Counted from the stretch's first letter, positions 1 to 8,714 are shown. The stretch is 25,357 nt of DNA from CAYGTK01 sp964352775 (GCA_964352775.1 CAYGTK010000032.1:1-25357); one strand, 5' to 3'. Numbers and translations: made by a program. The notes: generated by a model not told the origin, from the letters alone.

Positions 1-999
1 CGCTTGTACTGAGGTGATTGATCCACGCTTAGTTGAAGTAATACGCTCTTGCATTAATCCCATCTCTGTTGCCAAAGTTGGCTGATAACCTACCGCTGAT
101 GGCATACGGCCTAAAAGTGCCGATACCTCAGAACCCGCTTGGGTAAAACGGAAGATGTTATCGATAAAGAAAAGTATGTCACGACCACCTTGGTCGTCTT
201 TATCTCCATCACGGAAGTATTCCGCTAGTGTTAATCCTGAAAGCGCAACACGTGCGCGTGCACCTGGTGGCTCATTCATTTGTCCGAATACGAAAGCTGC
301 TTTTGAGTCTTTCAGGCCGGCCATATCTACCGCGCTTAAGTCCCATCCACCTTCTTCCATAGAATGCATGAATTTTTCACCGTAGTTGATAATACCGGCT
401 TCCAACATCTCACGCATCAAGTCATTACCTTCACGAGTACGCTCACCTACACCAGCGAATACAGACAAACCATCGTATCCTTTTGCAATGTTGTTGATCA
501 ACTCTTGAATCAATACGGTCTTTCCTACACCTGCTCCACCGAATAATCCGATCTTACCACCTTTTGAATAAGGCTCGATCAAGTCGATAACTTTAATCCC
601 TGTGAAAAGTATTTCGTTAGCTGTTGATAGGTCTTCGAATATAGGTGGCTTGCGGTGAATACTGCTACTACGGCCGGTATCTAGTTTACCAATACCGTCA
701 ATAGTTTCTCCAACTACGTTGAACAAACGGCCTTTTACTTCTTCACCAATAGGCATTTGTATAGGAGAACCTGTATCCGTAACTACCATTCCGCGGGTTA
801 AACCATCGGTTGATTCCATGGAGATAGTACGAACACTATCTTCCCCTAAGTGCTGTTGGCACTCCATAACTACTACTGTACCATCTTTCTTGGTAACCTC
901 TAGTGAGTTCATGATCTTAGGAAGTGCGGAGTTTTCGCCTTCGAAACTTACATCGACTACCGCGCCGATGATCTGCTTAATGGTACCTGTATTTGCCAT
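1..999 (-). CDS. atpD: ATP synthase F1 subunit beta (partial, C-terminus outside window)
   Basis: This is the catalytic beta subunit of F1Fo ATP synthase, the peripheral membrane sector where ATP is made from ADP and Pi. Reading the minus strand from the ATG at 999 gives 333 uninterrupted codons that run off the left edge; the family is about 500 residues, so the last third is missing. The P-loop GGAGVGKT lies at residues 154-161. Further down come GERTREG, the FVFGQMNEPPGARARV stretch and a Walker B-like ILFFIDNIF. The reading frame is open for about 26 codons upstream of the ATG but has no ATG there and runs through the promoter, so the start beginning MANTGTIKQIIG is preferred. A strong Bacteroidota-type promoter lies just upstream. 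In this phylum atpD usually sits with atpC, apart from the other atp genes, so atpC is probably beyond position 1. Confidence 0.97.
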   Translation of the reverse strand, partial: MANTGTIKQIIGAVVDVSFEGENSALPKIMNSLEVTKKDGTVVVMECQQHLGEDSVRTISMESTDGLTRGMVVTDTGSPIQMPIGEEVKGRLFNVVGETIDGIGKLDTGRSSSIHRKPPIFEDLSTANEILFTGIKVIDLIEPYSKGGKIGLFGGAGVGKTVLIQELINNIAKGYDGLSVFAGVGERTREGNDLMREMLEAGIINYGEKFMHSMEEGGWDLSAVDMAGLKDSKAAFVFGQMNEPPGARARVALSGLTLAEYFRDGDKDDQGGRDILFFIDNIFRFTQAGSEVSALLGRMPSAVGYQPTLATEMGLMQERITSTKRGSITSVQA

Positions 1000-1037
1000 T
1001 TGTAATGCTTTGTTAATAGCGGTTTCTAATTCGCGTG

Positions 1038-1068
1038 CAAAGTTACTGATAAGGGCGGTATATACAAA
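1038..1068 (-). promoter_or_regulatory. Promoter of atpD (Bacteroidota TTTG/TAnnTTTG type)
   Basis: On the minus strand there is a TTTG at 1068-1065, a 19-bp spacer, and TAACTTTG at 1045-1038. This matches the consensus for the primary sigma factor of Bacteroidota at every fixed position. Transcription would start near 1031, giving a leader of about 30 nt before the ATG at 999. Confidence 0.8.
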
Positions 1069-1093
1069 CAGAAAGGCGGCTTTTTATCCACGG

Positions 1094-1125
1094 TTTGGCA
1101 CATTAGGGAATTAAAACTAATTTTC
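1094..1125 (+). promoter_or_regulatory. Candidate promoter for the yghO-like gene and priA
   Basis: TTTG at 1094-1097 is followed after 20 bp by TAATTTTC at 1118-1125, which differs from TAnnTTTG only at the last base. It is divergent from, and about 25 bp away from, the atpD promoter. Transcription would start about 35-40 nt before the ATG at 1170. Confidence 0.5.
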
Positions 1126-1169
1126 CGCCCCGTAATGGATACCTCATCCACCCTATAACAAGCGGAATA

Positions 1170-2354
1170 ATGCAATTAGTACAAGTAACCAACGAACAAA
1201 CAGCCCAGCAATTCTTAGAGTTGCCGCTCAAATTATATAAGGACGACCCTAACTGGATAAGGCCGCTTGATGCGGATATTACCAAAGTGTTTGATGAAAA
1301 GCGGAATAAATTTTTCAAACATGGAAAACTTGCCCGCTGGATATTATTGGATGATAAGGGGAAGGTAATTGGTAGAGTTGCCGCCTTTATTAATGAAAGC
1401 AAGGCGTTTGAATTTGAACAGCCAACTGGTTGTATGGGCTTTTTTGATTGTATTAACGATCAAGCGGCAGCCAATATGCTTTTTGATAAATGCCAAGAGT
1501 GGAATACTGAGAACGGTATGGAAGCCATGGACGGCCCCGTTAATTTTGGTGAGCGTAACCAATGGTGGGGTTTATTAGTAGAAGGTTTTGATGAGCCTTG
1601 CTACGGAATGAACTACAACCCACCTCATTATATTGACCTATTCAAGAATTTTGGGTTTAAGCTTTATTTCAATCAATACAGCTATGGATTAGGAATGAAC
1701 GTTCCTAGGCCAGAGAAGTACTACGAACGCTCAAGAGAGCTAATGAAAGACCCGAATTATACTTGGTCGCACATTACCAAAGAGGGAATGTTAACGAAGT
1801 ATACGCAAGATTTTCAAACAGTATATAACAAGGCCTTTGGTGGGCGCGAGGGGGTTAAGCCAATTACCATTGAGCAGGCCCGTAATCTTATCACGGCCCT
1901 CAAACCAGTTCTGGTCGATTATCTTTTATGGTTCGGTTACTATAAGGGGGAGCCGATAGCTTTATTCTTCATGATGCCTGAATTGAACCAGTACTTTAAG
2001 CATGTAAATGGTAAGGTAGATTGGTTAGGTAAATTAAAAATTGGCTGGCACACATTAACTAAGACAAACCGAAAAGTTTTTGCCTTCTTATTCGGGGTAA
2101 TACCTGAATTTCAAGGTAAGGGTGTAGAAGGTGGTATTATCATTGGAGCTAACAATGTAGTTCAACCAAAAAAACGTTGGGATGAATTGGAGTTGACCTG
2201 GATAGGTGATTTCAATCCTAAAATGATGCGTGTGGCAGAAAATTTAGGAGCCAAGGTTGTAAAAACACATGTTACCTACCGTAAGCTATTCGACCCGAAG
2301 AAACCCTTCCATCGTAAACCTTTTGAAAGTGGACATGAGGCAGACGGAGAATAA
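1170..2354 (+). CDS. YghO-like GNAT-superfamily protein
   Basis: A 394-residue soluble protein with no signal peptide or membrane span. Its opening (FLELPLKLYKDDPNWIRPL) and the middle part with DGPVNFGERNQWWGLLVEGF resemble the YghO-type proteins of the acyl-CoA N-acyltransferase (GNAT) fold, which are widespread in Bacteroidota and have no settled substrate. The C-terminal part contains GVIPEFQGKGVEGGIII, which looks like a GNAT acetyl-CoA-binding loop (Q-x-x-G-x-G/A), followed by ELTWIGDFNPKMMRVAENLGAK, typical of the last strand and helix of that fold. The ATG at 1170 is the first in frame after the promoter. The stop is directly followed by the priA start, so the two are likely co-transcribed. 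The family call rests on recall of conserved phrases; the substrate is unknown. Confidence 0.7.
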   Translation: MQLVQVTNEQTAQQFLELPLKLYKDDPNWIRPLDADITKVFDEKRNKFFKHGKLARWILLDDKGKVIGRVAAFINESKAFEFEQPTGCMGFFDCINDQAAANMLFDKCQEWNTENGMEAMDGPVNFGERNQWWGLLVEGFDEPCYGMNYNPPHYIDLFKNFGFKLYFNQYSYGLGMNVPRPEKYYERSRELMKDPNYTWSHITKEGMLTKYTQDFQTVYNKAFGGREGVKPITIEQARNLITALKPVLVDYLLWFGYYKGEPIALFFMMPELNQYFKHVNGKVDWLGKLKIGWHTLTKTNRKVFAFLFGVIPEFQGKGVEGGIIIGANNVVQPKKRWDELELTWIGDFNPKMMRVAENLGAKVVKTHVTYRKLFDPKKPFHRKPFESGHEADGE

Positions 2355-4808
2355 GTGTCCTCTCTTAGTTCATACTACGCCCGTGTAATACTGCCTTTGC
2401 CTATTGCGGGGGTGTTCACTTATGCGATACCTCCAGAATTCCAAACCTCGCTTTCGGTTGGCGAGCGCGTTGTTGTGCAATTCGGTAGAAAGAAATTGTA
2501 TACAGGGGTAGTACATAGCCTTGCTGCTACCAGCGACCAGTCGGCCCCCAAACAGATATTAGATAGGGTAGATGAAAGCCCAATTGTTACTGTACATCAG
2601 TTAAAACTATGGGAGTGGATAGCTGATTACTACTTATGCACCTTAGGTGAGGTAATGGATGCTGCCTTACCATCAGGTTTAAAGCTGAATAGTGAAACAC
2701 AGGTTTACCTAGAAGGAGACTTAGTACTGGATGAGTTGGGATTGAATGATAAGGAGTTCCGATTAGTAGAAGCTTTGAATGAAAGTGAATACCTCACTTT
2801 GAATGATGTAGAATTACTGCTTAATCGAAATGCCATGTATAAAGTGGTGAAGCAGCTACAAGGTAAAGGCATAGTGGGTGTTAGGGAAGAGCTAATTGAA
2901 AAGTACAAACCCAGGTGGGAGAACTACGTTCGCCTGAAAAAGCAATTTGAAGATGAAGATCTGCTCAGTGATATACTAGAAGATTGGGAAACCAGCGCCA
3001 AAGCTCGTTACCGACTTATGATAGCTTATCTCGATCTTGCTGAAGAAGGAGAAGTGTTACAAAGTGACTTGCTTAAGCAAGCAAAAACAACTTCTACAAC
3101 CATAAAGAAGGTAGCCGAACTAGGTATACTGGAACAATACAAAAAGCAACAAGATCGCCTACCAGGAAAAGCGGGAGAGGTGGAAACCAATTATCAACTT
3201 AGTCCGGCCCAACAGATAGCCATAAGTGAAATAAGAGAGTGCTGGGAAGAAAAGGATGTAGCCTTACTATATGGATTAACGGGAAGTGGAAAAACCCATA
3301 TCTATATTGAGCTGATTAAAGAAGCTATTGCTAAAGGCAAGCAGGTTTTATACCTATTGCCAGAGATAGCCATAACCGCACAAATAGTACAACGGTTAAG
3401 GGAAGTTTTTGGTGATAAACTGGGTGTGTATCATTCCAAATTCAATGATAACGAGCGGGTAGAGATATGGCAAAAAACACTTCGTGGCGATTATCAGGTT
3501 TTACTAGGGGTTCGCTCAGCAGTATTTCTTCCTTTTAATGGCCTTGGCTTAGTAGTAGTAGATGAAGAACACGACTGGAGCTACAAGCAACATGAGCCAG
3601 CACCCCGTTACCATGCAAGAGACACAGCTATATACTTAGCAGGACGCTTAGGTGCAAAGGTGGTGTTAGGTAGTGGCACACCATCATTAGATAGCTACTT
3701 CAATGCTCAAAAAGATAAGTACGGCCTTATTACCTTGAACGAACGATACGGCGAGGCAAGCTTACCAACCTTAGAAGTAGTTGACGTAAAAGAAGCCAAG
3801 CGGAAACGGAAAATACATTCCCACTTTTCGGATGTGCTAGTGGATGCAATGAAAGAGACTTTGGAAAAAGGCGAGCAGATCATTCTATTTCAAAATAGAC
3901 GAGGCTACTCTCCCTATTTGATATGTGGTAATTGTGCTTGGATACCTTGGTGCCCAAATTGCGATGTGAGCTTAACCTATCACAAATTTCAACACAAACT
4001 GAAATGTCATTACTGTAATTATCAAGCTGAAGTGCCCAAAAGTTGTTTGAAATGCGGCTCTGATGAGGTGCAGATGAAAGGCTTCGGCACTGAAAAAATA
4101 GAAGATGAACTAGCCATCTTTTTTCCAGAGGCCAAGCTTGCACGTTTAGATATGGATACCACTAGAAGCAAGCACGGCTACGTGAAAATAATTAACGACA
4201 TGGTGCATGGGCGTACCGATATTTTAATAGGTACCCAAATGGTAACCAAAGGCTTGGATATGGGGAATGTAAGTCTGGTTGGTATTTTAGATGCGGACTT
4301 ACTACTGAATTTTCCAGACATGCGAACCCACGAGCGAGCTTTTCAACTAATGGAACAAGTAAGTGGAAGGGCAGGGCGAAGAGAAACTCCTGGCCGTGTA
4401 ATAGTGCAAACCAGCCAGCCTGAACACGAGGTTATCCAGTTGGTTAAGCATCATAATTACTATGGATTTGTAAAACAGGAATTGCAGACTCGTAACGATT
4501 TCCACTATCCTCCTTACTTTAGAATTATCCGCATTACCCTAAAACATAAGGATGCCAACACATTGGGTAGGGCAACTTACTTCTTTGGCGAGTTAATGCG
4601 TAAGCGAGTTAAGGGCGAGTTGCTTGGTCCAGCACCAGCTATTATTCCTAAGCTACGCGGTTATTATCAAAACGAAATGCTGATAAAGGTAAGTAAGCGA
4701 AGCAAGAGCATGACCGCTAACAAAAGTCATATCCAGCAAGTCATTGAAAATTTAAGGGCAAAAGGTAATTACCCCTCCATTCGTATAAGTATTGATGTAG
4801 ATATTTAG
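2355..4808 (+). CDS. priA: Primosomal protein N' (replication restart helicase PriA)
   Basis: PriA is a 3'-to-5' DNA helicase that recognises stalled forks and reloads the replicative helicase. The 817-residue product has an N-terminal DNA-binding region (YYARVILPLPIAGVFTYAIP), a P-loop GLTGSGKT near residues 307-314, DEEH at 403-406, and the GSGTPSLDS helicase motif. The zinc region has eight cysteines at 524, 527, 533, 536, 551, 554, 564 and 567, the full set expected for two zinc sites. The later motifs GTQMVTKGLDM and QVSGRAGR are also present. The start is a GTG immediately after the TAA of the preceding gene, with no ATG nearby that would keep the N-terminal domain. The 3' end overlaps the convergent gene at 4805-5200 by 4 bp. 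Confidence 0.97.
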   Translation: MSSLSSYYARVILPLPIAGVFTYAIPPEFQTSLSVGERVVVQFGRKKLYTGVVHSLAATSDQSAPKQILDRVDESPIVTVHQLKLWEWIADYYLCTLGEVMDAALPSGLKLNSETQVYLEGDLVLDELGLNDKEFRLVEALNESEYLTLNDVELLLNRNAMYKVVKQLQGKGIVGVREELIEKYKPRWENYVRLKKQFEDEDLLSDILEDWETSAKARYRLMIAYLDLAEEGEVLQSDLLKQAKTTSTTIKKVAELGILEQYKKQQDRLPGKAGEVETNYQLSPAQQIAISEIRECWEEKDVALLYGLTGSGKTHIYIELIKEAIAKGKQVLYLLPEIAITAQIVQRLREVFGDKLGVYHSKFNDNERVEIWQKTLRGDYQVLLGVRSAVFLPFNGLGLVVVDEEHDWSYKQHEPAPRYHARDTAIYLAGRLGAKVVLGSGTPSLDSYFNAQKDKYGLITLNERYGEASLPTLEVVDVKEAKRKRKIHSHFSDVLVDAMKETLEKGEQIILFQNRRGYSPYLICGNCAWIPWCPNCDVSLTYHKFQHKLKCHYCNYQAEVPKSCLKCGSDEVQMKGFGTEKIEDELAIFFPEAKLARLDMDTTRSKHGYVKIINDMVHGRTDILIGTQMVTKGLDMGNVSLVGILDADLLLNFPDMRTHERAFQLMEQVSGRAGRRETPGRVIVQTSQPEHEVIQLVKHHNYYGFVKQELQTRNDFHYPPYFRIIRITLKHKDANTLGRATYFFGELMRKRVKGELLGPAPAIIPKLRGYYQNEMLIKVSKRSKSMTANKSHIQQVIENLRAKGNYPSIRISIDVDI

Positions 4809-5200
4809 TAGCCTACTAGAAAGGGTTTACGCAAAGCCAATACTCTTCCCAAGCAAAGCACAAGGCTAATGCCAATGGTGAATAGCAAACCAAAGGTCCA
4901 ACCTATATTTAGGGTCATCGCCATTTTAAGAGTCAGCAATACTTGTATAATATCGCCAATGGCGTAAACGATAAATACTATTCGTAAAACCTCAAAGTGC
5001 TTGGCAAAAAGTGCTAAGGCAAGTATTCCTGTTAGCACGGCTAATAATAGCCCATACCATCTAACCAGTTCCAAAGTCATGGGTGATACTTCCACAGGTA
5101 AAAGCTGCTCCACGAAATAGCTAGGCATAAACCAGCAGAGGATGATGGATACTACATTTAGTATTACTTCAAAGTAAAAAAGCGGGCGTAGGGAGGTCAT
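4805..5200 (-). CDS. Small integral membrane protein of unknown function
   Basis: The 131-residue product is very hydrophobic, with about four predicted membrane spans (roughly residues 8-28, 48-66, 70-92 and 98-118) and few charged residues between them. I do not recognise a named family. Its ATG overlaps the stop of the upstream sugar transferase gene in an ATGA arrangement, which suggests translational coupling and a shared role, perhaps in surface polysaccharide assembly (inference). The far end overlaps the 3' end of priA by 4 bp on the opposite strand, and I see no terminator hairpin between them. Confidence 0.8.
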   Translation of the reverse strand: MTSLRPLFYFEVILNVVSIILCWFMPSYFVEQLLPVEVSPMTLELVRWYGLLLAVLTGILALALFAKHFEVLRIVFIVYAIGDIIQVLLTLKMAMTLNIGWTFGLLFTIGISLVLCLGRVLALRKPFLVGY

Positions 5201-6612
5201 TTCCCCTTACCTTGTAAAATGATCAACACCGTATAAATCATCACTTTCAAATCCATAGATAAACCCATATTCTCAATGTAGATCAGGTCGTACTTCATAC
5301 GCTCTATCATCTGATCTACATTCTGGGCGTAGCCGTATTTCACCATACCCATACTGGTCAATCCGGGTTGTACCTTTTGTAGGTGCTTATACTCTGGAGC
5401 CAGTTCAGCTATCTTATCTATGTAGTGTTGTCGTTCAGGTCGTGGACCAACTAGCGACATATCACCAACCATTACATTCCAGAATTGTGGTAACTCATCC
5501 AAGCGCCATTTGCGAATAATTCTTCCCCATGGGGTGATACGTGGGTCGCCTTTGCGGGATAACATTGGGCCATCTTTCTCGGCATTTACATACATGGAGC
5601 GAAATTTGATGATCTTAAATGGCTTGCCTCTTAGTCCTACCCGCTCTTGGTAAAAGAAGATAGGTCCTTTAGAAGAAATGCGAACCATAAAAGTGACATA
5701 CAACAGAACTGGACTTAAAAGGAGTAGCGCTAGAAAGGAAGCCACAATATCAAATGCTCGTTTTACAACCTTCTGCCAAAAGGGCATCAGCCTAGGTTGT
5801 ATCTCAATTAGTGCAGCGCCGATCACATTCCCCATTTTTACGGAGCCTGCTAGTATATCATACATACCAGGGATGATCTTGATGACCACGTTCTGCCCTG
5901 CAAGTTGGTTGATGACTTTGTTTATTTGTTGATGCTCCTCCGTTTCTAGGGCAATTACTACTTCTTCTACTTGCTCTTTTTCTATTACAGACTCGAGATC
6001 GGTCAATTGACCAAGTGTTTTAAGCTGTTTTGTTAAGGTGCTCTCTGTGTTTTTGTCAAGCGTTATGAAGCCAGAAAATCGATGACCTAAATATGCTCGC
6101 TCAGAGAGCTCTTTATAAATGGATAGGGCTTTTCCATTACTACCCACTATTAAGGTATTGAAACCAACCTTTCCTTTTTTTACAAGTCGCTTAGTAAGGG
6201 TGAGAAAGCTAAGTCGAAAAAAGATGGTGAGTCCAAAGTGCAAACCGAACAATACCCCTAAGGAACTGTAATAGCCTTGATAGCTTACGTTAGAGGTAAT
6301 GTCATCGATAATAAGCGCGAAGAAAAGAATGAGTACTCCTACTAAACTGGTTAAAAAGGTAACGTAGAGTTCGGTTAATCTCGATTTCCTAAAAATATCA
6401 GTGTAAGTGCCTATCAAGAAATATATGGCTAGCCAAAATATAGGTATCAGTCCAATACCTAAATATAGATTGGGGTCGCTTAAAACATCCTCTAGAGTTG
6501 AATATTGTAGATAAAGCTTTCGGTAAGTAAACAAACCTGCCCAAGCTATAGTTGCAGCTAAATGATCGAGGAGCACATAAAGGGCTATCGCAAGTTGTTT
6601 GCCCCTGCTCAT
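5197..6612 (-). CDS. Undecaprenyl-phosphate sugar phosphotransferase (WcaJ/EpsE-type, PF02397)
   Basis: An integral membrane enzyme that would transfer a sugar-1-phosphate to polyprenyl phosphate, the first step of exopolysaccharide or O-antigen repeat-unit assembly at the inner membrane. The 471 residues comprise an N-terminal hydrophobic region with about four spans (residues 1-140), a middle nucleotide-binding-like domain (TLIVGSNGKALSIYKEL, residues about 150-260), one more membrane segment after KRAFDIVASF, and the C-terminal bacterial sugar transferase domain. That domain shows FRSMYVNAEKDG, the DE pair in LDELPQ at about 371-376, and VGPRPE at about 389-394. The length matches polyisoprenyl-phosphate hexose-1-phosphate transferases of the WcaJ type. 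It starts 2 bp after the lipoprotein gene stop and overlaps the next gene by 4 bp. The sugar specificity cannot be read from sequence. Confidence 0.93.
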   Translation of the reverse strand: MSRGKQLAIALYVLLDHLAATIAWAGLFTYRKLYLQYSTLEDVLSDPNLYLGIGLIPIFWLAIYFLIGTYTDIFRKSRLTELYVTFLTSLVGVLILFFALIIDDITSNVSYQGYYSSLGVLFGLHFGLTIFFRLSFLTLTKRLVKKGKVGFNTLIVGSNGKALSIYKELSERAYLGHRFSGFITLDKNTESTLTKQLKTLGQLTDLESVIEKEQVEEVVIALETEEHQQINKVINQLAGQNVVIKIIPGMYDILAGSVKMGNVIGAALIEIQPRLMPFWQKVVKRAFDIVASFLALLLLSPVLLYVTFMVRISSKGPIFFYQERVGLRGKPFKIIKFRSMYVNAEKDGPMLSRKGDPRITPWGRIIRKWRLDELPQFWNVMVGDMSLVGPRPERQHYIDKIAELAPEYKHLQKVQPGLTSMGMVKYGYAQNVDQMIERMKYDLIYIENMGLSMDLKVMIYTVLIILQGKGK

Positions 6613-6614
6613 TA

Positions 6615-7451
6615 TTAGAAGTGGATCAGTTTGAAATTATCTACGAACACGTTGATATCATTCGGGTCTTCATCTGCACCTAAGCGAACTACTAGCTGTA
6701 TCTCGTAGTCATCGGCTTGAAGTAAATTGACCGTTGGGGTTAAATTGATGTATATCTTGTTCCAAGTTTCACTGGGATTGATACCCGCGATAAAAGTCGG
6801 ATTGCCACTAAGACCTGACGATGTAAGGTTAGGGATAAGAAATATCTCAAATGAATGATCATTCCTGTAATCAAGCTCTATAAATGCTGCTGTTGTAAGC
6901 TGAGTTATGCTGTAATTAAGTATAGAGGAGGATATGTATACATTACCCAATGGATCATCCAAGCGAAGTTTTCCAGAAAAGTTTCCTTCAAAAACGTCGC
7001 TTCCAGAAACCCTATCCACATTATTAAATACATTTCCTACTTCAAAGCCTTCTACTATTTTATAATCTGCAGTACTTCGATAGCCTATTGATGGTTCTAA
7101 AGTAACTATCTCATTTGGTTTTAAAACAGGAACGACCTCATAGCTATCGTAAAAAGAGTAGGCTGATCTAGTAGTGGAAATACCATTCAAGTATATACCT
7201 CCTAATAGGGTCACCTTGTTAGCCCCTTCTGCCAATACAGGAAAGGTAGCAGGCAATTCATAAGCTCCTAAAGGCTGATCGTTCACAAATACCCATACGT
7301 CTCTAATGTTGTCAGAGGTAGAGCCTTGTTGCTCTCCATTAGAGGTAACCTCGAATGACTCCACATGGATATATGCAGGTATCGGTTCTTCTTTATTGCA
7401 AGAATACAATAGAAGCGATGCTATCAGTAGTATGTAAGTAGTACTCTTCAA
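6615..7451 (-). CDS. Lipoprotein of unknown function, TTG start
   Basis: The 278-residue product begins MKSTTYILLIASLLLYSC, a short lipoprotein signal peptide with the lipid-modified cysteine at residue 18. The rest has no membrane span and looks beta-rich, with phrases such as FSGKLRLDDPLGNVYISS and TWNKIYINLTPTVN that suggest a carbohydrate-binding-like or jelly-roll C-terminal half. No catalytic motif is visible. The start is TTG at 7451; an in-frame TAA lies two codons upstream and there is no ATG that would keep the signal peptide. A TACTTTTG -7 motif lies just upstream. The gene is packed between a Gfo/Idh/MocA gene and a sugar transferase gene, so a role in envelope or glycan biology is plausible but not demonstrated. 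Confidence 0.85.
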   Translation of the reverse strand: MKSTTYILLIASLLLYSCNKEEPIPAYIHVESFEVTSNGEQQGSTSDNIRDVWVFVNDQPLGAYELPATFPVLAEGANKVTLLGGIYLNGISTTRSAYSFYDSYEVVPVLKPNEIVTLEPSIGYRSTADYKIVEGFEVGNVFNNVDRVSGSDVFEGNFSGKLRLDDPLGNVYISSSILNYSITQLTTAAFIELDYRNDHSFEIFLIPNLTSSGLSGNPTFIAGINPSETWNKIYINLTPTVNLLQADDYEIQLVVRLGADEDPNDINVFVDNFKLIHF

Positions 7452-7466
7452 TGCTTAATGAATGAG

Positions 7467-7474
7467 CAAAAGTA
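7467..7474 (-). promoter_or_regulatory. Possible -7 element before the lipoprotein gene
   Basis: TACTTTTG on the minus strand matches TAnnTTTG and lies 15 nt before the TTG start, inside the 34-bp gap. No TTTG is found at the expected distance upstream, so this may be a weak internal promoter or chance. Confidence 0.35.
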
Positions 7475-7485
7475 GGATTTATTGC

Positions 7486-8472
7486 TTAGCCCAGTCTGTT
7501 TTTTTCGATCTTGTTCAAGATCTGATGTGCTACATCTAATGCATTGTGCCCATCAATTAGAGTTACACGAGGTTCGGTGTCATTCAGAATACAGTCGTGA
7601 AATAGGTCCAGCTCCATCTTAATAGCATTAACCTCGCCTACATCTGGCTGGTCAAAAGTGATGAATTTCTTGGCACCATCGGCTAACTCTAATTCAAGGG
7701 CATTCGGTTGCTCTGCGGGCATTTGGTCGGCCAGACTTACTATTTCCGTTTTTCTATCAAGCATATCTATGCTGATATAATTGTTAGCTTGAAAAAGCCT
7801 GATCTTACGCATTTGCTTAAGCGATATTCTGCTGGCTGTAAGGTTTGCAACACAACCATTGTCAAACTCAATACGTGCATTGGCTATATCAGGAGTGCTA
7901 CTTACTACAGCCACACCACTAGCACTTATACGGCGAACATTTGCTTTAACCATACTCAATACAATGTCTATATCATGTATCATTAGGTCTAACACAACTG
8001 AAACATCAGTACCTCTAGGATTAAAAGTGGCCAAGCGGTGGCCTTCAATGAACATTGGGTCTAGCGATCTTCCATTAAGAGCTAGAAATGCAGGATTAAA
8101 ACGTTCTACATGGCCTACTTGGGCTTTTATATCTGCTTCTTCTGCTAATGCTATCAGTTTTTGTGCTTCTGCAGGCGTATTAGTTACTGGCTTTTCAATA
8201 AATACATGCTTGCTCTTACGTATGGCTGATACTGCAGAGTCATAATGTGATAGTGTAGGGGTAACAATATCTACGGCATCTACTTTATCCGTCAGTTCAT
8301 TTAGATCGGCCCACCTAGTTACGCCGAATTTTTCCTCCGCTTCGCGAGCATTTTTATCTAATGGATCGTAAAAACCCACAACTTCGAACAAGCCGCTTTC
8401 TTTCAATAACTTTAGGTGGATCTTGCCTAAGTGCCCTGCACCAAGTACTGCTATTTTAAGTGGCTTGCTCAT
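7486..8472 (-). CDS. Gfo/Idh/MocA family NAD(P)-dependent oxidoreductase
   Basis: A soluble Rossmann-fold dehydrogenase of the glucose-fructose oxidoreductase/inositol dehydrogenase/MocA group, acting on a sugar or sugar-like substrate. The preferred start is the ATG at 8472, giving 328 residues that begin MSKPLKIAVLGAGHLGK. The dinucleotide-binding GxGxxG is at residues 11-16 and the family EKP motif (FIEKPVTNTP) at 93-95. The region after it (GHVERFNPAF, VVLDLMIHDIDIVL) contains the conserved H-D-x-D that contributes to the active site in this family. An upstream ATG at 8502 would add ten residues, but they precede the usual beginning of the fold and overlap a promoter-like TACTTTTG. It is the first gene of the minus-strand run that continues with the lipoprotein and sugar transferase, which hints at sugar modification for a surface glycan. 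Confidence 0.9.
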   Translation of the reverse strand: MSKPLKIAVLGAGHLGKIHLKLLKESGLFEVVGFYDPLDKNAREAEEKFGVTRWADLNELTDKVDAVDIVTPTLSHYDSAVSAIRKSKHVFIEKPVTNTPAEAQKLIALAEEADIKAQVGHVERFNPAFLALNGRSLDPMFIEGHRLATFNPRGTDVSVVLDLMIHDIDIVLSMVKANVRRISASGVAVVSSTPDIANARIEFDNGCVANLTASRISLKQMRKIRLFQANNYISIDMLDRKTEIVSLADQMPAEQPNALELELADGAKKFITFDQPDVGEVNAIKMELDLFHDCILNDTEPRVTLIDGHNALDVAHQILNKIEKNRLG

Positions 8473-8478
8473 GTAAAA

Positions 8479-8486
8479 CAAAAGTA
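8479..8486 (-). promoter_or_regulatory. -7 promoter element of the oxidoreductase gene (possible leaderless start)
   Basis: TACTTTTG on the minus strand ends 6 nt before the ATG at 8472. With usual spacing, transcription would start at or within a base or two of the ATG. I do not see a matching TTTG -33 element, so confidence is moderate. Confidence 0.45.
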
Positions 8487-8575
8487 GTTGTGTATTCTTC
8501 AAGCTAGGCTTACTTGATCAACACCAGCATTGTTAAACTGTCTTATTTCATCTTTAATTTAAATTGCCTGAACGT

Positions 8576-8607
8576 ATTGCACCGTTTAATGAAAAGCGTT
8601 ACTTTTG
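8576..8607 (+). promoter_or_regulatory. Promoter of tRNA-Leu
   Basis: ATTG at 8576-8579 (three of four bases of TTTG), then a 20-bp spacer, then TACTTTTG at 8600-8607, which fits TAnnTTTG. The mature tRNA begins 13 bp further on. Confidence 0.65.
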
Positions 8608-8619
8608 TGGTCCTTTTTT

Positions 8620-8704
8620 GCGGGTATGGCGGAATTGGTAGACGCGCTAGATTTAGGATCTAGTGCCGTAAGGCGTGGGGGTTCGACTCCCTTTACCCGC
8701 ACCA
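8620..8704 (+). tRNA. tRNA-Leu (anticodon UAG), CCA encoded
   Basis: The 85-nt sequence folds as a class II tRNA. The acceptor stem pairs GCGGGTA (8620-8626) with TACCCGC (8694-8700). The anticodon stem CTAGA/TCTAG encloses the loop TTTAGGA, giving anticodon TAG, which reads CUN leucine codons. A variable arm TGCCGTAAGGCG and a T arm with GGTTCGACTCC follow. Discriminator A at 8701 and CCA at 8702-8704 are genomically encoded. Confidence 0.97.
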
Positions 8705-8714
8705 TTAAATAAAG

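Noticed and set aside
719..1114. Plus-strand open frame antisense to atpD
   Set aside because: It lies opposite the well-supported atpD N-terminus and the promoter region, and its translation has no recognisable domain; it is a shadow frame.
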